From Cordia subcordata (Eukaryota > Streptophyta > Magnoliopsida > Boraginales > Cordiaceae), in the NCBI GenBank assembly GCA_028554755.1, contig JAPTOF010000025.1, forward strand, positions 868,001-932,000: a stretch of 64,000 bases of DNA. The letters are read 5' to 3'. This document shows, one piece after another, positions 55,568 to 64,000 of this stretch. The first letter of the stretch is position 1; every line of letters starts with the position of its first letter. A program made the translations under genes and the position numbers. The notes under the pieces were generated by a model that worked only from the letters and a program-made list of their open reading frames with translations, was not told where the DNA came from and made no database searches.

Positions 55568-58500
55568 ATTTTTGCTCATGGAATATTAGGGGGCTAAACT
55601 CCTCAAATAAACAAAAGGAAGCAGCGTTGCTGATCAATAAACACCACTTGGACATTCTTTGTCTTTTGGAGAACAAAGTGGTTAGTGATGAAAATATCAA
55701 AGCCATCAGTACTCGTTTTGAGAAAGTTGGTTTTACAGGCTACTTTGATGATTTTACCAAGGGGCGGATTTGGATTTTTTGGAAGAAAGGCATTAAAGCA
55801 ACTTGGATTGACTCTTGTGATCAAGCTTTGCTCTTTATTTTCGATGATCACATTCATACGCCTTTCTTTGTTGCCTTCATCTATGGCCACAATGAAGCTT
55901 CAAAAAGAATTGAACTTTGGAGAAAACTTGAGCTTTGGTGTGCATGGTGTGAAGAAAGTGAGTTTTGTGTCTTGGGGGATTTCAATGAGGTTTTGCAATG
56001 TGGTGACAAATCAAACACTTTTGCCATTCCAAAAACTGCTAGTGCTTTCCAAAACTTTGTGGCAAAAGCAAAGTTGCGAGAAGTTAATGCACATGGACCA
56101 CGCTTCACTTGTTCAAATAAGAGTCATGATGAAAACTACTTGGCTAGCAAGCTTGATAGAGCTTTCATCAATGGAATTTGGCTGCACAATTACCAACATT
56201 CTTTTCTTTTGGTTGCTAGCCCTGGTGTCTCCGATCATTGCCCTCTCATCATGCATACATGTAAGTCTTGGAAATCCTTACCAAAACCCTTCAAATTTTA
56301 TAATGTGTGGACATCTCATTTGGATTTCCTTAAACTTGTGGAAGATCATTGGTGTACACGGGTCTTTGGTACACCAATGTACATTCTCTACCAAAAGCAA
56401 AAAGCATTGAAGCTTGCTCTAAAATCTTTCGACAAAGAGCATTTTGCTGCCATCCCGTTTGCCATGAAAAATCTTCGGGAAGAGCTTGAAAGTGTTCAAT
56501 TTTCTATCCTCAATGGCGAGAAAAATTACTCTCTCATTGATAAGGAGAAATGCATTTTGAGCAAATTGGAGGAGCTTGATGCAAAGCAAAAAGCCATGCT
56601 TTACCAAAAGTCATGACTTACTTGGATCAAAGAAGGAGATGCAAATACAAAATTCTTCCATAATGTGGTTAAAGGAAGGAAGCTCAAAAACACTATCCAT
56701 GCTATCAAGAATGAGAATGGTCATACTCTCCTTGAAGATGATGAAGTGAAAGAGGAATTCATTGGCTATTTCAAGAAGCTTCTTGGTGCTGAATCTTCCT
56801 CAAGCATAAATGTTGATCTTTTAAAAAATATTATTGACAAGCAAATTGATCATGATTTTGTTGCCAGCACCATTGCTCCTATCACAGATGATGAAATCAA
56901 GAATGCGCTTTTTTCTCTCAACCCAAACAAAAGCCCGGGTCCGGATGGCTACACTTCCCATTTTTGCAAGGTTGCATGGGAGATTGTGGGGAAGGATGTC
57001 TTAAATGCAATAAGGTCTTTTTTTGAATCAAGCAAGCTCCTCAAAGAGGTAAATGCCACAATTATTGCTCTTGTGCCAAAAACTCCAAATCCCTCCATGG
57101 TCAAGGATTATAGGCCAATTTCATGTTGTAACACCATTTACAAGTGCATCTCAAAGATCATTGCAAAAAGGATAAAGGTATGTTTACCCCATATCATCTC
57201 ATGGAACCAATCAGCATTCATGAAGGGTAGACTCATCCATGAAAATATCCTCATTGCTCATGACATCATGAGAGGTTATCAAAGGAGACATATTTCCACA
57301 AGATGTACATTTAAAGTTGATATTATGAAAGCTTTTGACTCCTTGAATTGGAGATTCATTGAATGCACACTTCTTGCTTTTGGATTTCCCAAAAAGTTTG
57401 TGGATTGGATTATGGCTTGTATAAAAACTCCTAGCTTCACCATTGCCCTCAATGGAGGTTTGGAAGGTTACTTCTCGGGTGTAAATGGCATTAGGCAAGG
57501 AGATCCTATCTCCCCTTATCTCTTTGTCCTTTGTATAGAGGTTCTTTCGTGCATGCTAAACAACTTGGCAAACAACCCGAGGTTCACTTTCACCCAAAAT
57601 GTGGAAGCATAAAGCTTAATCATCTTTGTTTTGCGGATGATCTTCTTATCTTTTGTAAAGGGGACATGAATTCTATTGATTGCATCATGGATACTTTGAA
57701 GACTTTTTCAACTTATTCAGGGCTGATTATCAATAATGCTAAGAGTGTAATCTTCCTTGGTGGAGTTCCAAATGAGGAGAAAAGAGTGATCATGGATAGA
57801 ATTGAGTTCCAAGAAGGTGAGCTTCCAATCCATTATTTGGGCATCCCACTTATTTCAAGAAAGCTTAGAAAGAATGATTGCTGTCCTCTCTTGGAAAAAA
57901 TCAATTTAAAGCTTGACTCATGGTGCAACAATTGGCTCTCATTTGCTGGGAGACTTGTGCTTATCAAATCGGTTCTTATTCAGATTTGTGCTTATTGGGC
58001 AAACGCTTTCCTTTTACCTAAAGGAGTTGTGGCTGCCATTGAAACAAAATTCAAAGCCTTTTTGTGGAGAGGGACTGGACCTAAGGTGGCTTGGAAGGAC
58101 ATTTGTCTCCCATTAAAGGAGGGGGGACTTGGTATCCGAAGCATTGAGGAGGTAAACTTAACATACATGCTGAAGATTTTTTGGAGGATGTATGCAATTA
58201 AAGAAACACTTTGGTGTCAATGGGTTCAAGCAAATTATATCAAGGACACTTCTATTTGGATTTCACAAGTTCCCAAGGATGCAAGTTGGGTTTTTAAAAC
58301 ACTTCTTGGCTGCCGTTCTATTGCAAATAGATTTCTTAAGCACAAGGTTGGAAACGGAGCAAACACTTTCTTTTGGAGTGATAATTGGCACAAGGATGGT
58401 TCTCTTTTTGAGCATTGGACAAATGCCATTCCACATCCCCCACTACATGCAAAGGTATGTGAGATTTTCATTGATGGTTCTTGGAATTGGCCAATGCATC

Positions 58501-59156
58501 TCTCCCGTGTTGATGTTCCAGATTTTAGTCTTAATGAAAACACAATGGATAGAATTTCATGGAATCTTTCCCTAAGTGAAAGCTTTACATTCAATCACAC
58601 TTGGGAAAGTATTCGAAGAAAAGGCACTCATTTTGAAGGTTTCAATCTCATTTGGCACAAGAGGCATAATCCAAAGCATAGCTTCATTGCTTGGCTTGCA
58701 TTCCGTGGCCGCCTTAGCATAAAATTCAGAATCTTGCATTGGGGGCTTAATATCAATCCTTCATGTATCTTTTGTAACATGGGTTGTGAGACTAGAGAGC
58801 ATCTCTTCTTTGAATGTTGTTTCACAAGGAGGATTTGGAGAAAGGGTTTGCAACTTACTCTTGTTCCGGAAAATCTGATTTGTTGGCATGATATTATTGA
58901 TTACCTCACTCCCTTTGCCCTTGAAAAACATTTGAAGGCCACAATTCTCAAGCATCTTCTTGGGGCAGCCATCTACAACATTTGGATTGAAAGGAATCAA
59001 CGAATCTTCAAAAATCAAGCAAGAACCGAGGAGTCTATTTTTTATACTATTTTTAATGATGTTAGAGTAAAACTCTCTTATGGTGGAAAATTTCAGTCTT
59101 CTCCTTTGAACAAAGCTCTATGTAAAATGTGGAGACTTGAAGATATCATTGTATAG
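55564..59156 (+). pseudogene. C-3 ORF2: full length with one stop and one frameshift
   Basis: MNFCSWNIRGLNSSNKQKEA, CLLENKV, LGDFNEVLQCGDKS, RFTCSNKS (Trp of FTWSNK changed to Cys), DRAFING, VSDHCPL. A TGA at 56614-56616 sits in KSRL(N/T)W. RT: KSPGPDGYTSHFC, DYRPISCCNTIYKC, KVDIMKAFDSLNW, GIRQGDPISPY. A base is lost near 57585, and CFADDLLIFCKGD follows in the new frame (57531-59156), which is open to the end and includes the zinc region CIFCNMGCETREHLFFECC and the terminus RLEDIIV. Only two point lesions separate it from an intact ORF2, so it is young but dead. Confidence 0.9.
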
Positions 59157-59230
59157 GCCCCTCCACATCTTTTGTTCATGTACATTTTACTTGAAGTAAT
59201 ATAAATACCTTACTTGCCTCACCGAAAAAA
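59157..59230 (+). terminator. C-3 3' UTR and short poly(A)
   Basis: CTTTTGTTCATGTACATTTT, then TAATATAAATA, then TTACTTGCCTCACCG and a short A run that merges with the target duplication. Confidence 0.7.
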
Positions 59231-59249
59231 AGAATTGAAGAAATCAACA

Positions 59250-60246
59250 AAGTTTTTATGCTCAAAATTTTTGGAGGATGTATGCCATTAAAGAATCACT
59301 TTGGAGCCAATGGATTCATTGCAATTATATCAAGGATTCTTCCATTTGGATTTTGCAAGCATCTCAAGATACTAGTTGGATCTTCAAGGCTATCCTTGCA
59401 TGCCGTGGCTATGCAAGAAATATTATTAAGCACAACATTGGGAATGGTATGAATACACACTTTTGGATTGACAATTGGCATAATGATGGACCACTTTTGG
59501 AGCATTGGAGCAATATCTTTCCTACCCCATCCATCTATGCAAAGGTTAGTGATATTTTTCTCAATGGTTCTTGGAGTTGGCCTTTGTATCTTTCCTCTAT
59601 TGAAGCACCAAGCTTTACACCTGATGAGAATTCACATGATTCTTTTGCTTGGACTCTTTCTCCTAATGGTGGGTTTTCTTTCAAACATACATGGGAGCAT
59701 ATTAGAATTAAAGGTAATAACTTCAATGGACATAATATCATTTGGCATAAAGGTCACAACCGAAGGCAAAGTTTTATTGTTTGGCTTGCACATCATGACC
59801 GCCTAAGCACAAGATTCAGAATTTCATTTTGGGGGCTTAACACCAGCACCACATGCATCTTTTGTTATATGGAATGTGAGACAAGAGATCATCTCTTTTT
59901 TGAATGTAGTTTTACTAGGCGTATTTGGAGATTTGGCTTATCTTTAACTCTTGTAATGGAGAGCCTTATTTGTTGGCAAGAAATTTTCAACTATATCACT
60001 CCATTTGCACATGAAAAACATTTGAAAGCAACAATCCTCAAGCATCTCTTGGGCTCTACAGTGTATCACATCTGGATGGAAAGAAATAGAAGAATTTTCA
60101 AGAATGAAGCAAAGACAGAGGAATTTGTTTGTAACACAATCTTCAATGATGTTAGAGTTAAAATTTCTTGTAATAGGAAGTTTCCTTCAACACATTTGAA
60201 CAAAACCCTTTGTAAATTGTGGAAACTTGATGATTTACTTGTGTAG
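59250..60246 (+). pseudogene. D-1 ORF2, second part: zf-RVT end
   Basis: Resumes after C-3 at KVFMLKIFGGCMPLK. A single-base loss at FW(R) makes the first codons shift, then 322 codons are open (59278-60246): MYAIKESLWSQWIHCNYIKD, NTHFWIDNWHNDGPLLEHW, FSFKHTWEHIRIKG, CIFCYMECETRDHLFFECSF and RRIWRFGLSLTLVMESLICW, ending KLWKLDDLLV. The zinc ligands are intact. Confidence 0.9.
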
Positions 60247-60324
60247 GTTTGATGGTTACACCATCATTGTACAGGTACAAATCTGATTTGTAGCAATGAA
60301 ATTTTCTTACTTGATCCGCAAATA
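60247..60324 (+). terminator. D-1 3' UTR with two hairpins and poly(A)
   Basis: Two adjacent inverted repeats: GATGGTTACACCATC (60251-60265) and TTGTACAGGTACAA (60267-60280). D-2 has the same two stems with different loops (23406-23422 and 23390-23405). They are followed by GCAATGAAA, TTACTTGATCCGC and the tail. They may form an RNA structure read by the RT. Confidence 0.7.
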
Positions 60325-60947
60325 AAAAAGAGGCTTTAGCTATTTAGGCTCCTTCATTGGGAAAACAATCCAAATTGATGCTCTTATGGAATCAAGAAGG
60401 AAACTTGAATATGCGAGAATTTGCATTGAGGTTAAGTTGGAAGAAAAATTGCCGGATGAAATTTTCCCAAAGTTAAGGGATGGAACAAGAACTCGGGTTT
60501 GCATGGAAACCGAGTGTTGGCACTCATTGTAAGATGGCAGGTCACTTGGTTGATCAATGTCCCTCATGACCAAACTTGCTGCCACAAAAAACTCAAGACA
60601 CAAAGATGCCTCAAGACTGAAAAACATTGGATACATGGAAAGTGGTTGGGAAAAAAAAGGGGTCCAAGGAAGGAAGTGATCCATGCTTTGAGAAGCAAGA
60701 AGAGATTTCATCTACTTCTAAAGCAAGACAAGATGATGAAGGAGAGTTTGTTGAGCCATCTCCACCAAGGATGGTACAAAAAGAGCAACCAAAAGAATCA
60801 AATTCTTTCAAAGCAGTTGATAAGTTTACCAATTGAGAGGATGAAGAAATTGAGAACACAACAAACTACGGCAGCCACTTGGATGAGCAAAATTCTGAAG
60901 GAAATGATGCTTTGGACCCGAGGTCCAACCCCCCTCTTGAGAAATGA
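60325..60947 (+). pseudogene. Array unit: ORF1 second half after D-1
   Basis: Picks up inside SKRGFS of DUF4283: YLGSFIGKTIQIDALMESRR, YARICIEV. A deletion near 60502 removes about ten bases around VEYA, and the knuckle reads HCKMAGHLVDQC with the first Cys codon altered (TGGCACTCATTG). A TGA near 60620 and a TGA at 60834-60836 interrupt it, but the tail is in frame with the final TGA, which overlaps the ORF2 ATG at 60944 (ATGA 60944-60947). Confidence 0.87.
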
Positions 60948-62412
60948 TTGGTTCTTGGAATATTAGGTGTCAAAACTCCCCTTGCAAACAAAAAGAAGTG
61001 AAGGCTTTAATCAACAAGCAGAAATTGGATTGTTTTTGTTTTTTGGAAACCAAGGTAAATAAGAACAATGCCATTGCCAACTCTTTCAGCACCTTGGGTT
61101 TTGCTAATCACACGGATGAGAATATGAGAGGAAGACTTTGGCTCTTTTGGAGAAATCTTCTCAAAATCAACATCTTTGATAACATAGAACAAGGTATTCT
61201 TTGTCATCTCTCCATTGCTGCAAATTGCTCTTTTTTCATTGGATTTATCTATGGAAAGAACACTCCCTCATGTAGGAGATTGCTTTGGGAAAAAAATTAA
61301 AATTTGGAGTGATGGGTGTCTGGATGGTCCACTTTGCATTATGGGTGATTTCAAAGAAATCCTTCATGATGGGGATACATCCACTTCCTGGAGTATTCCA
61401 TCTAGTGCATATGATTTCAAACAATGTGTTGCTCAAGCCAAATTACATGAAATAAAAGCTTTTGGTCCGCACTTCACATGGTCCAACCGAAGCTCACATT
61501 GCAAGCAAAATCGATCGGGCACTCGTTAATTCACAACGGATGGAGCACATGGAGAACTCTTCCCTCTTGGTTGACAATCCCGGTGTTTCAGATCATTGCC
61601 CTCTCATTTTGCATACCAACTTGATCATGCATTCCTCCCCAAGCCCATTCAAATTCTACAATGCATGGACATCTCATGATTTCTTTTCACCTTTTGTGGA
61701 AAAGCATTGGAGCGCACGGGTTTTTGGCACTCCAATTTTCTTTTTATTCCAAAAGCAAAAGTATCTCAAGAAGGCATTGAAGGAGTTTGATAAGACTTAT
61801 TACTCTTGCATCCCGCATCAAATTGGTCACCACAAGGATAACCTAAGATTGGTGCAAGTTGACATTCTCAATGGGTTTGTTAATGAGTAGAACATTAACA
61901 AGGAAAAGGAGATCATGTTGAAGATTAAAGAACCTGAGAGCATTCATAAACACATACTCCACCAAAAATCTAGACTCCAATGGATTAAGCATGATGACAC
62001 AAATTGAAGCTTCTTTCACAATGTCATAAAAGGAAGGAGAAGCAAGAGCACTATCAATGCTATTATGAATGATGATGGTAGTCTCCTTACCCCTTACAAG
62101 GATATCTAGGCTGAATTCATTTCCTACTTCAAGCATCTCGTTGGTACTTTAAAGTCTACACATGCCAATGTGAACACCATTAAAGGAATTCTTGGGAAAA
62201 CTATTGGGGAGGATCTCTCGGCCAACCTTGCTGCTCCTATCACCTTGGACGAGATCAAGAACACTCTCTTCTCCATTAATCCAAACAGAAGTCCAGGCCC
62301 GGATGGATTTACCTCACATTTCTATATGAATGCTTGGAATATTATGGGTGGTGATGTTCTCAATGCTATTAGCTCCTTTTTCACACCTCCAAGAAGCTCC
62401 TTAAAGAGGTGA
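60944..62412 (+). pseudogene. Array unit: ORF2 endonuclease and RT start
   Basis: Opens MIGSWNIRCQNSPCKQKEVK with a sense Leu codon where the three other units that keep this position have TGA. CFLETKVNKN follows, then an A-run frameshift at about 61300, CIMGDFKEILHDGD (Asn/Glu motif changed), an 11-base deletion near 61500, VSDHCPLILH, the shared GFVNE-TAG at 61888-61890, and further TGA and TAG codons at about 62005 and 62107. NRSPGPDGFTSHFYM precedes the shared FFTPPRSSLKR frameshift ending at 62412. Confidence 0.88.
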
Positions 62413-63518
62413 ATGCAACATACATTGCTCTTGTAGCTAAAGTCCATAACCCCACAAAGGTTAAAGACTTTAGGCCCATTTCTTGCTGCAATACCATTTA
62501 CAAATGTATTTTCGAGATCCTTGCAAATAGAATTAAAGCTTGCCTACCTTCTATTATTTCCTGGAATCAGTCTGCTTTTATAGAAGGAAGGCTCATCAAT
62601 GAGAACATTCTTGTTGCTCATGACATATTTAGAGGCTATTCTAGAGCCCATATCTCTCCAAGATGTGCTTTGAAAGTCGACATCATGAAAGCTTTTGACT
62701 CTCTTAGTTGGGATTTCATTGAAACTACTCTTCATGCTTTTGGTTTTCCAAGCGCCTTTATTGGATGGATTATGGCAAGTATTACCACTCATAGTTTCCC
62801 CATCTCCGTTAATGAAAGTCTTGAAGGGTTTTGCAAAGGGGCAAATGGAATTAGGCAAGGTGATCCTCTCTCCCCTTATATCTTTGTTATTTGTATGGAA
62901 GTTCTTTCATCCATGCTTAACAAGCTTGAGCATAACCCAAGTTTTGGGTACCATCCCAAATGTGCAAAACTGAAGCTAAATCACATTTGCTTTGGGGATG
63001 ACCTTTTCATCTTTTGTAAGGGAAACTTGGAGTCCATAAATTGCATTTTGGAAATTTTGAAGGAGTACCACTGGTTCTCGGGACTCAAGGTACACAGCAA
63101 CAAAAGTGATGCATTCTTTGGGGGTGTTTCACAAAATTTTAAGCAACTCATCCTTGGAAAACTTGACTTTCAAGAAGGTCAATTGCCCATAAGGTACTTT
63201 GGTGTGACTTTGGTCACCCGCAAACTCCGAAAAGGAGATTGCGGACCTCTCTTGGAAAAGAAAATCAATGGGAGAATTGAGCAATGGACAACTAAATGGC
63301 TTTCTTATGCGGGAAGACTTTTCCTCATCAAATCCACTCTTCAACAAATTTGTGCATATTGGGCTAGAAACTTACTTATACCTAAATGCATCATCAAGGA
63401 AATTGAATCAAAGTTTAGTGCCTTCCTTTGGAGAGACACGGGCGCTAGGATTGCTTGGAACAACATTTGTATGCCACAGGATGTGGGCGGCTTGGGGTTA
63501 GATCTATTGGAGAAATGA
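62409..63518 (+). pseudogene. Array unit: RT palm, 369 open codons
   Basis: VNATYIALVAKVHNPTKVKD, FRPISCCNTIYKC, ISWNQSAFIEGRLINENIL, KVDIMKAFDSLSW, GIRQGDPLSPY, CFGDDLFIFCKGN (FADD is FGDD, both Asp kept), RKLRKGDCGPLLEKK continuing in frame through INGRIEQWTTKWLSYAGRL. The other units are frameshifted at LLEKN. It ends with a lost base near 63496. This unit lacks two lesions common to the others and so branches earlier. Confidence 0.9.
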
Positions 63519-64000
63519 ACCAGACTTACTTCATCAAGGTTTTTTGGAGAATGTATGCCCACCGGGACACACTTTGTGTGAAAATGAAGAATGTTCCCCT
63601 TTGTCTTTGGTCAAAAAGAGGCTTTAGCTATTTAGGCTCCGTCATTGGGAAACCAATCCAAATTGATGCTCTTACGGAATCGAGGAGGAATCTTGAATCT
63701 GCGAGAATTTGCGTTGAGGTTAAGTCGGAGGAAAAATTGTCGGATGAAATTTTCCCAAAGTTAAGGGAAGGAACAAGAACTCAGGTTTGCGTGGAAACCG
63801 AGTGTTCGCACTCATTGTAAGATGGTAGGTCACTTGGTTGATCAATGTCCCTCAAGACCAAACTTGCTGCCACAAAAAACTCAACACACAAAGATGCCGC
63901 AAGACTCAAAAAAATTGGATACATGGAAAGTGGTTGGGAAAAAAAAGGGGTCCAAGGAAGGAAGTGATCCATGCTTTGAGGAGCAAGAAGAGATTTCATC
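63455..64000 (+). pseudogene. Array unit: fifth RT-to-ORF1 junction, cut by the window end
   Basis: The frame 63455-63820 runs GVRSIGEMNQTYFIKVFWRM, YAHRDTLC, then VKMKNVPLCLWSKRGFSYL across the junction near 63573. Another deletion at VCVETE, like the one near 60502, removes part of VEYAWKP before the knuckle. ORF1 tail sequence continues to base 64000, showing that a further unit starts here. Confidence 0.87.

Larger units (their letters stand above)
40644..59230 (+). mobile_element. C-3: full-length family C LINE interrupted by A-1 and its contents
   Basis: Nineteen-base target duplications with one mismatch (40625-40643 and 59231-59249) bound it. Own sequence is at 40644-41763 and 54410-59230, about 5.94 kb, equal to B-1. 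It has a complete leader, ORF1 in two parts, ORF2, a 3' UTR, and TTACTTGCCTCACCG before a short tail. About 25 bases of ORF1 appear lost at the A-1 site. Confidence 0.92.
35946..60324 (+). mobile_element. D-1: near full-length family D LINE interrupted by C-3
   Basis: Identical 18-bp target duplications (35928-35945 and 60325-60342) bound it although 24 kb separate them. Own sequence lies at 35946-40643 and 59250-60324, about 5.8 kb. The leader (about 45 bases) is shorter than that of C-3, so the 5' end is slightly truncated. It contains a 26-bp micro-insertion at 36776-36801. The tail is CCGCAAATAAAAAA. The perfect duplication across the nested block confirms the nesting order. Confidence 0.93.
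1..64000 (+). repeat. Family A tandem array, ~3.3 kb LINE-derived unit (backbone of the window)
   Basis: Pieces of one repeat unit appear at 1-1492, 11672-13607, 17988-20155, 22905-23343, 25070-28281, 29481-29535, 33946-35945 and 60325-64000, all on the plus strand; everything between them is inserted DNA. The unit order is ORF1 second half, ORF2 endonuclease, reverse transcriptase, then directly ORF1 second half again. ORF2-to-ORF1 junctions lie near 686, 18570, 26630, 35889 and 63573. Subtracting insertions, target duplications and two local duplications gives about 3307, 3308, 3296 and 3289 bp between successive junctions. Aligned by eye, units differ by only a few bases per hundred. All checked units carry the same TAG just after the residues GFVNE and the same frameshift at FFTPPRSS, so they descend from one dead copy by DNA-level amplification. 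Both window ends lie inside the array. Confidence 0.9.

Noticed and set aside
1..64000. LTR retrotransposons, DNA transposons, Helitrons, tRNA, rRNA or CRISPR arrays
   Set aside because: No long terminal repeats, integrase or transposase motifs, tRNA folds or regularly spaced short repeats were seen; everything readable is LINE-derived.
1..64000. The tandem array as an assembly duplication artefact
   Set aside because: Units differ from each other in point changes and indels and hold different insertions with private target duplications, so they are distinct loci. Long reads would still be the decisive test.

Overview
What it is. The window is plant nuclear DNA made entirely of non-LTR retrotransposons of the plant L1 (LINE) type. 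The diagnosis rests on the protein modules: an ORF1 with a DUF4283 domain followed by a CX2CX4HX4C zinc knuckle, and an ORF2 with an APE-like endonuclease (WNIRG, GDFNE and SDHCPL motifs), a reverse transcriptase (FADD box) and a C-terminal zf-RVT zinc domain (CIFC...HLFFEC). This architecture is typical of flowering plants; the species cannot be named from the sequence. I see no host gene, tRNA, rRNA, LTR element or CRISPR array. Element names below are local to this report. Layout. The backbone is a head-to-tail tandem array of a LINE fragment of about 3.3 kb (family A), present from base 1 to base 64000 and probably continuing past both ends. Each unit runs from the middle of ORF1 through the endonuclease and reverse transcriptase and then jumps straight back into the middle of ORF1. 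Five such ORF2-to-ORF1 junctions are visible, near 686, 18570, 26630, 35889 and 63573. After the insertions and two local duplications are removed, junction-to-junction spacing is about 3.29-3.31 kb each time. All units share the same inactivating lesions, so the array was amplified as DNA from an already dead copy. Other LINEs then landed in it: B-1 (1493-11671) containing C-1 (4042-8279, minus); H-1 (13608-17987, minus) containing H-2 (16163-17512, minus); H-3 (20156-22904); D-2 (23344-25069, minus); A-2 (28282-29480, minus, with a 5' inversion); B-2 (29536-33913) containing E-1 (31905-32848); and D-1 (35946-60324). D-1 contains C-3 (40644-59230), which contains A-1 (from about 41764), which in turn holds B-4 (44609-44707), B-3 (45157-48655, minus), C-2 (48675-54350) and the A-3 tail (54351-54409). 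This is five levels of nesting, and most insertions are framed by 13-21 bp target-site duplications. Main points. (1) The tandem LINE-derived repeat with a recurrent microhomology junction is unusual. (2) H-1, H-2 and H-3 are ORF1-only half-LINEs. They carry DUF4283 and a zinc knuckle, have their own 3' UTR and poly(A) tail, and lack ORF2. They form a separate ORF1 clade, and H-1 and H-3 share a 3'-terminal motif (about TTACTTNNNNCGC before the tail) with the autonomous families. The 5' end of B-3 is a chimera of an H head and a B ORF2, which ties the two kinds of element together mechanistically. (3) ORF1 and ORF2 overlap by ATGA in all the families where the junction can be seen, which suggests termination-reinitiation. 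(4) C-2 has an uninterrupted ORF2 of 1197 codons and is the best candidate for recent activity. How the parts would work together. ORF1 is an RNA-binding protein, and ORF2 nicks the target and copies the RNA from its poly(A) tail (target-primed reverse transcription). The half-LINEs would borrow ORF2 in trans. Nearly all copies here are broken by stop codons, frameshifts, truncation or later insertions.
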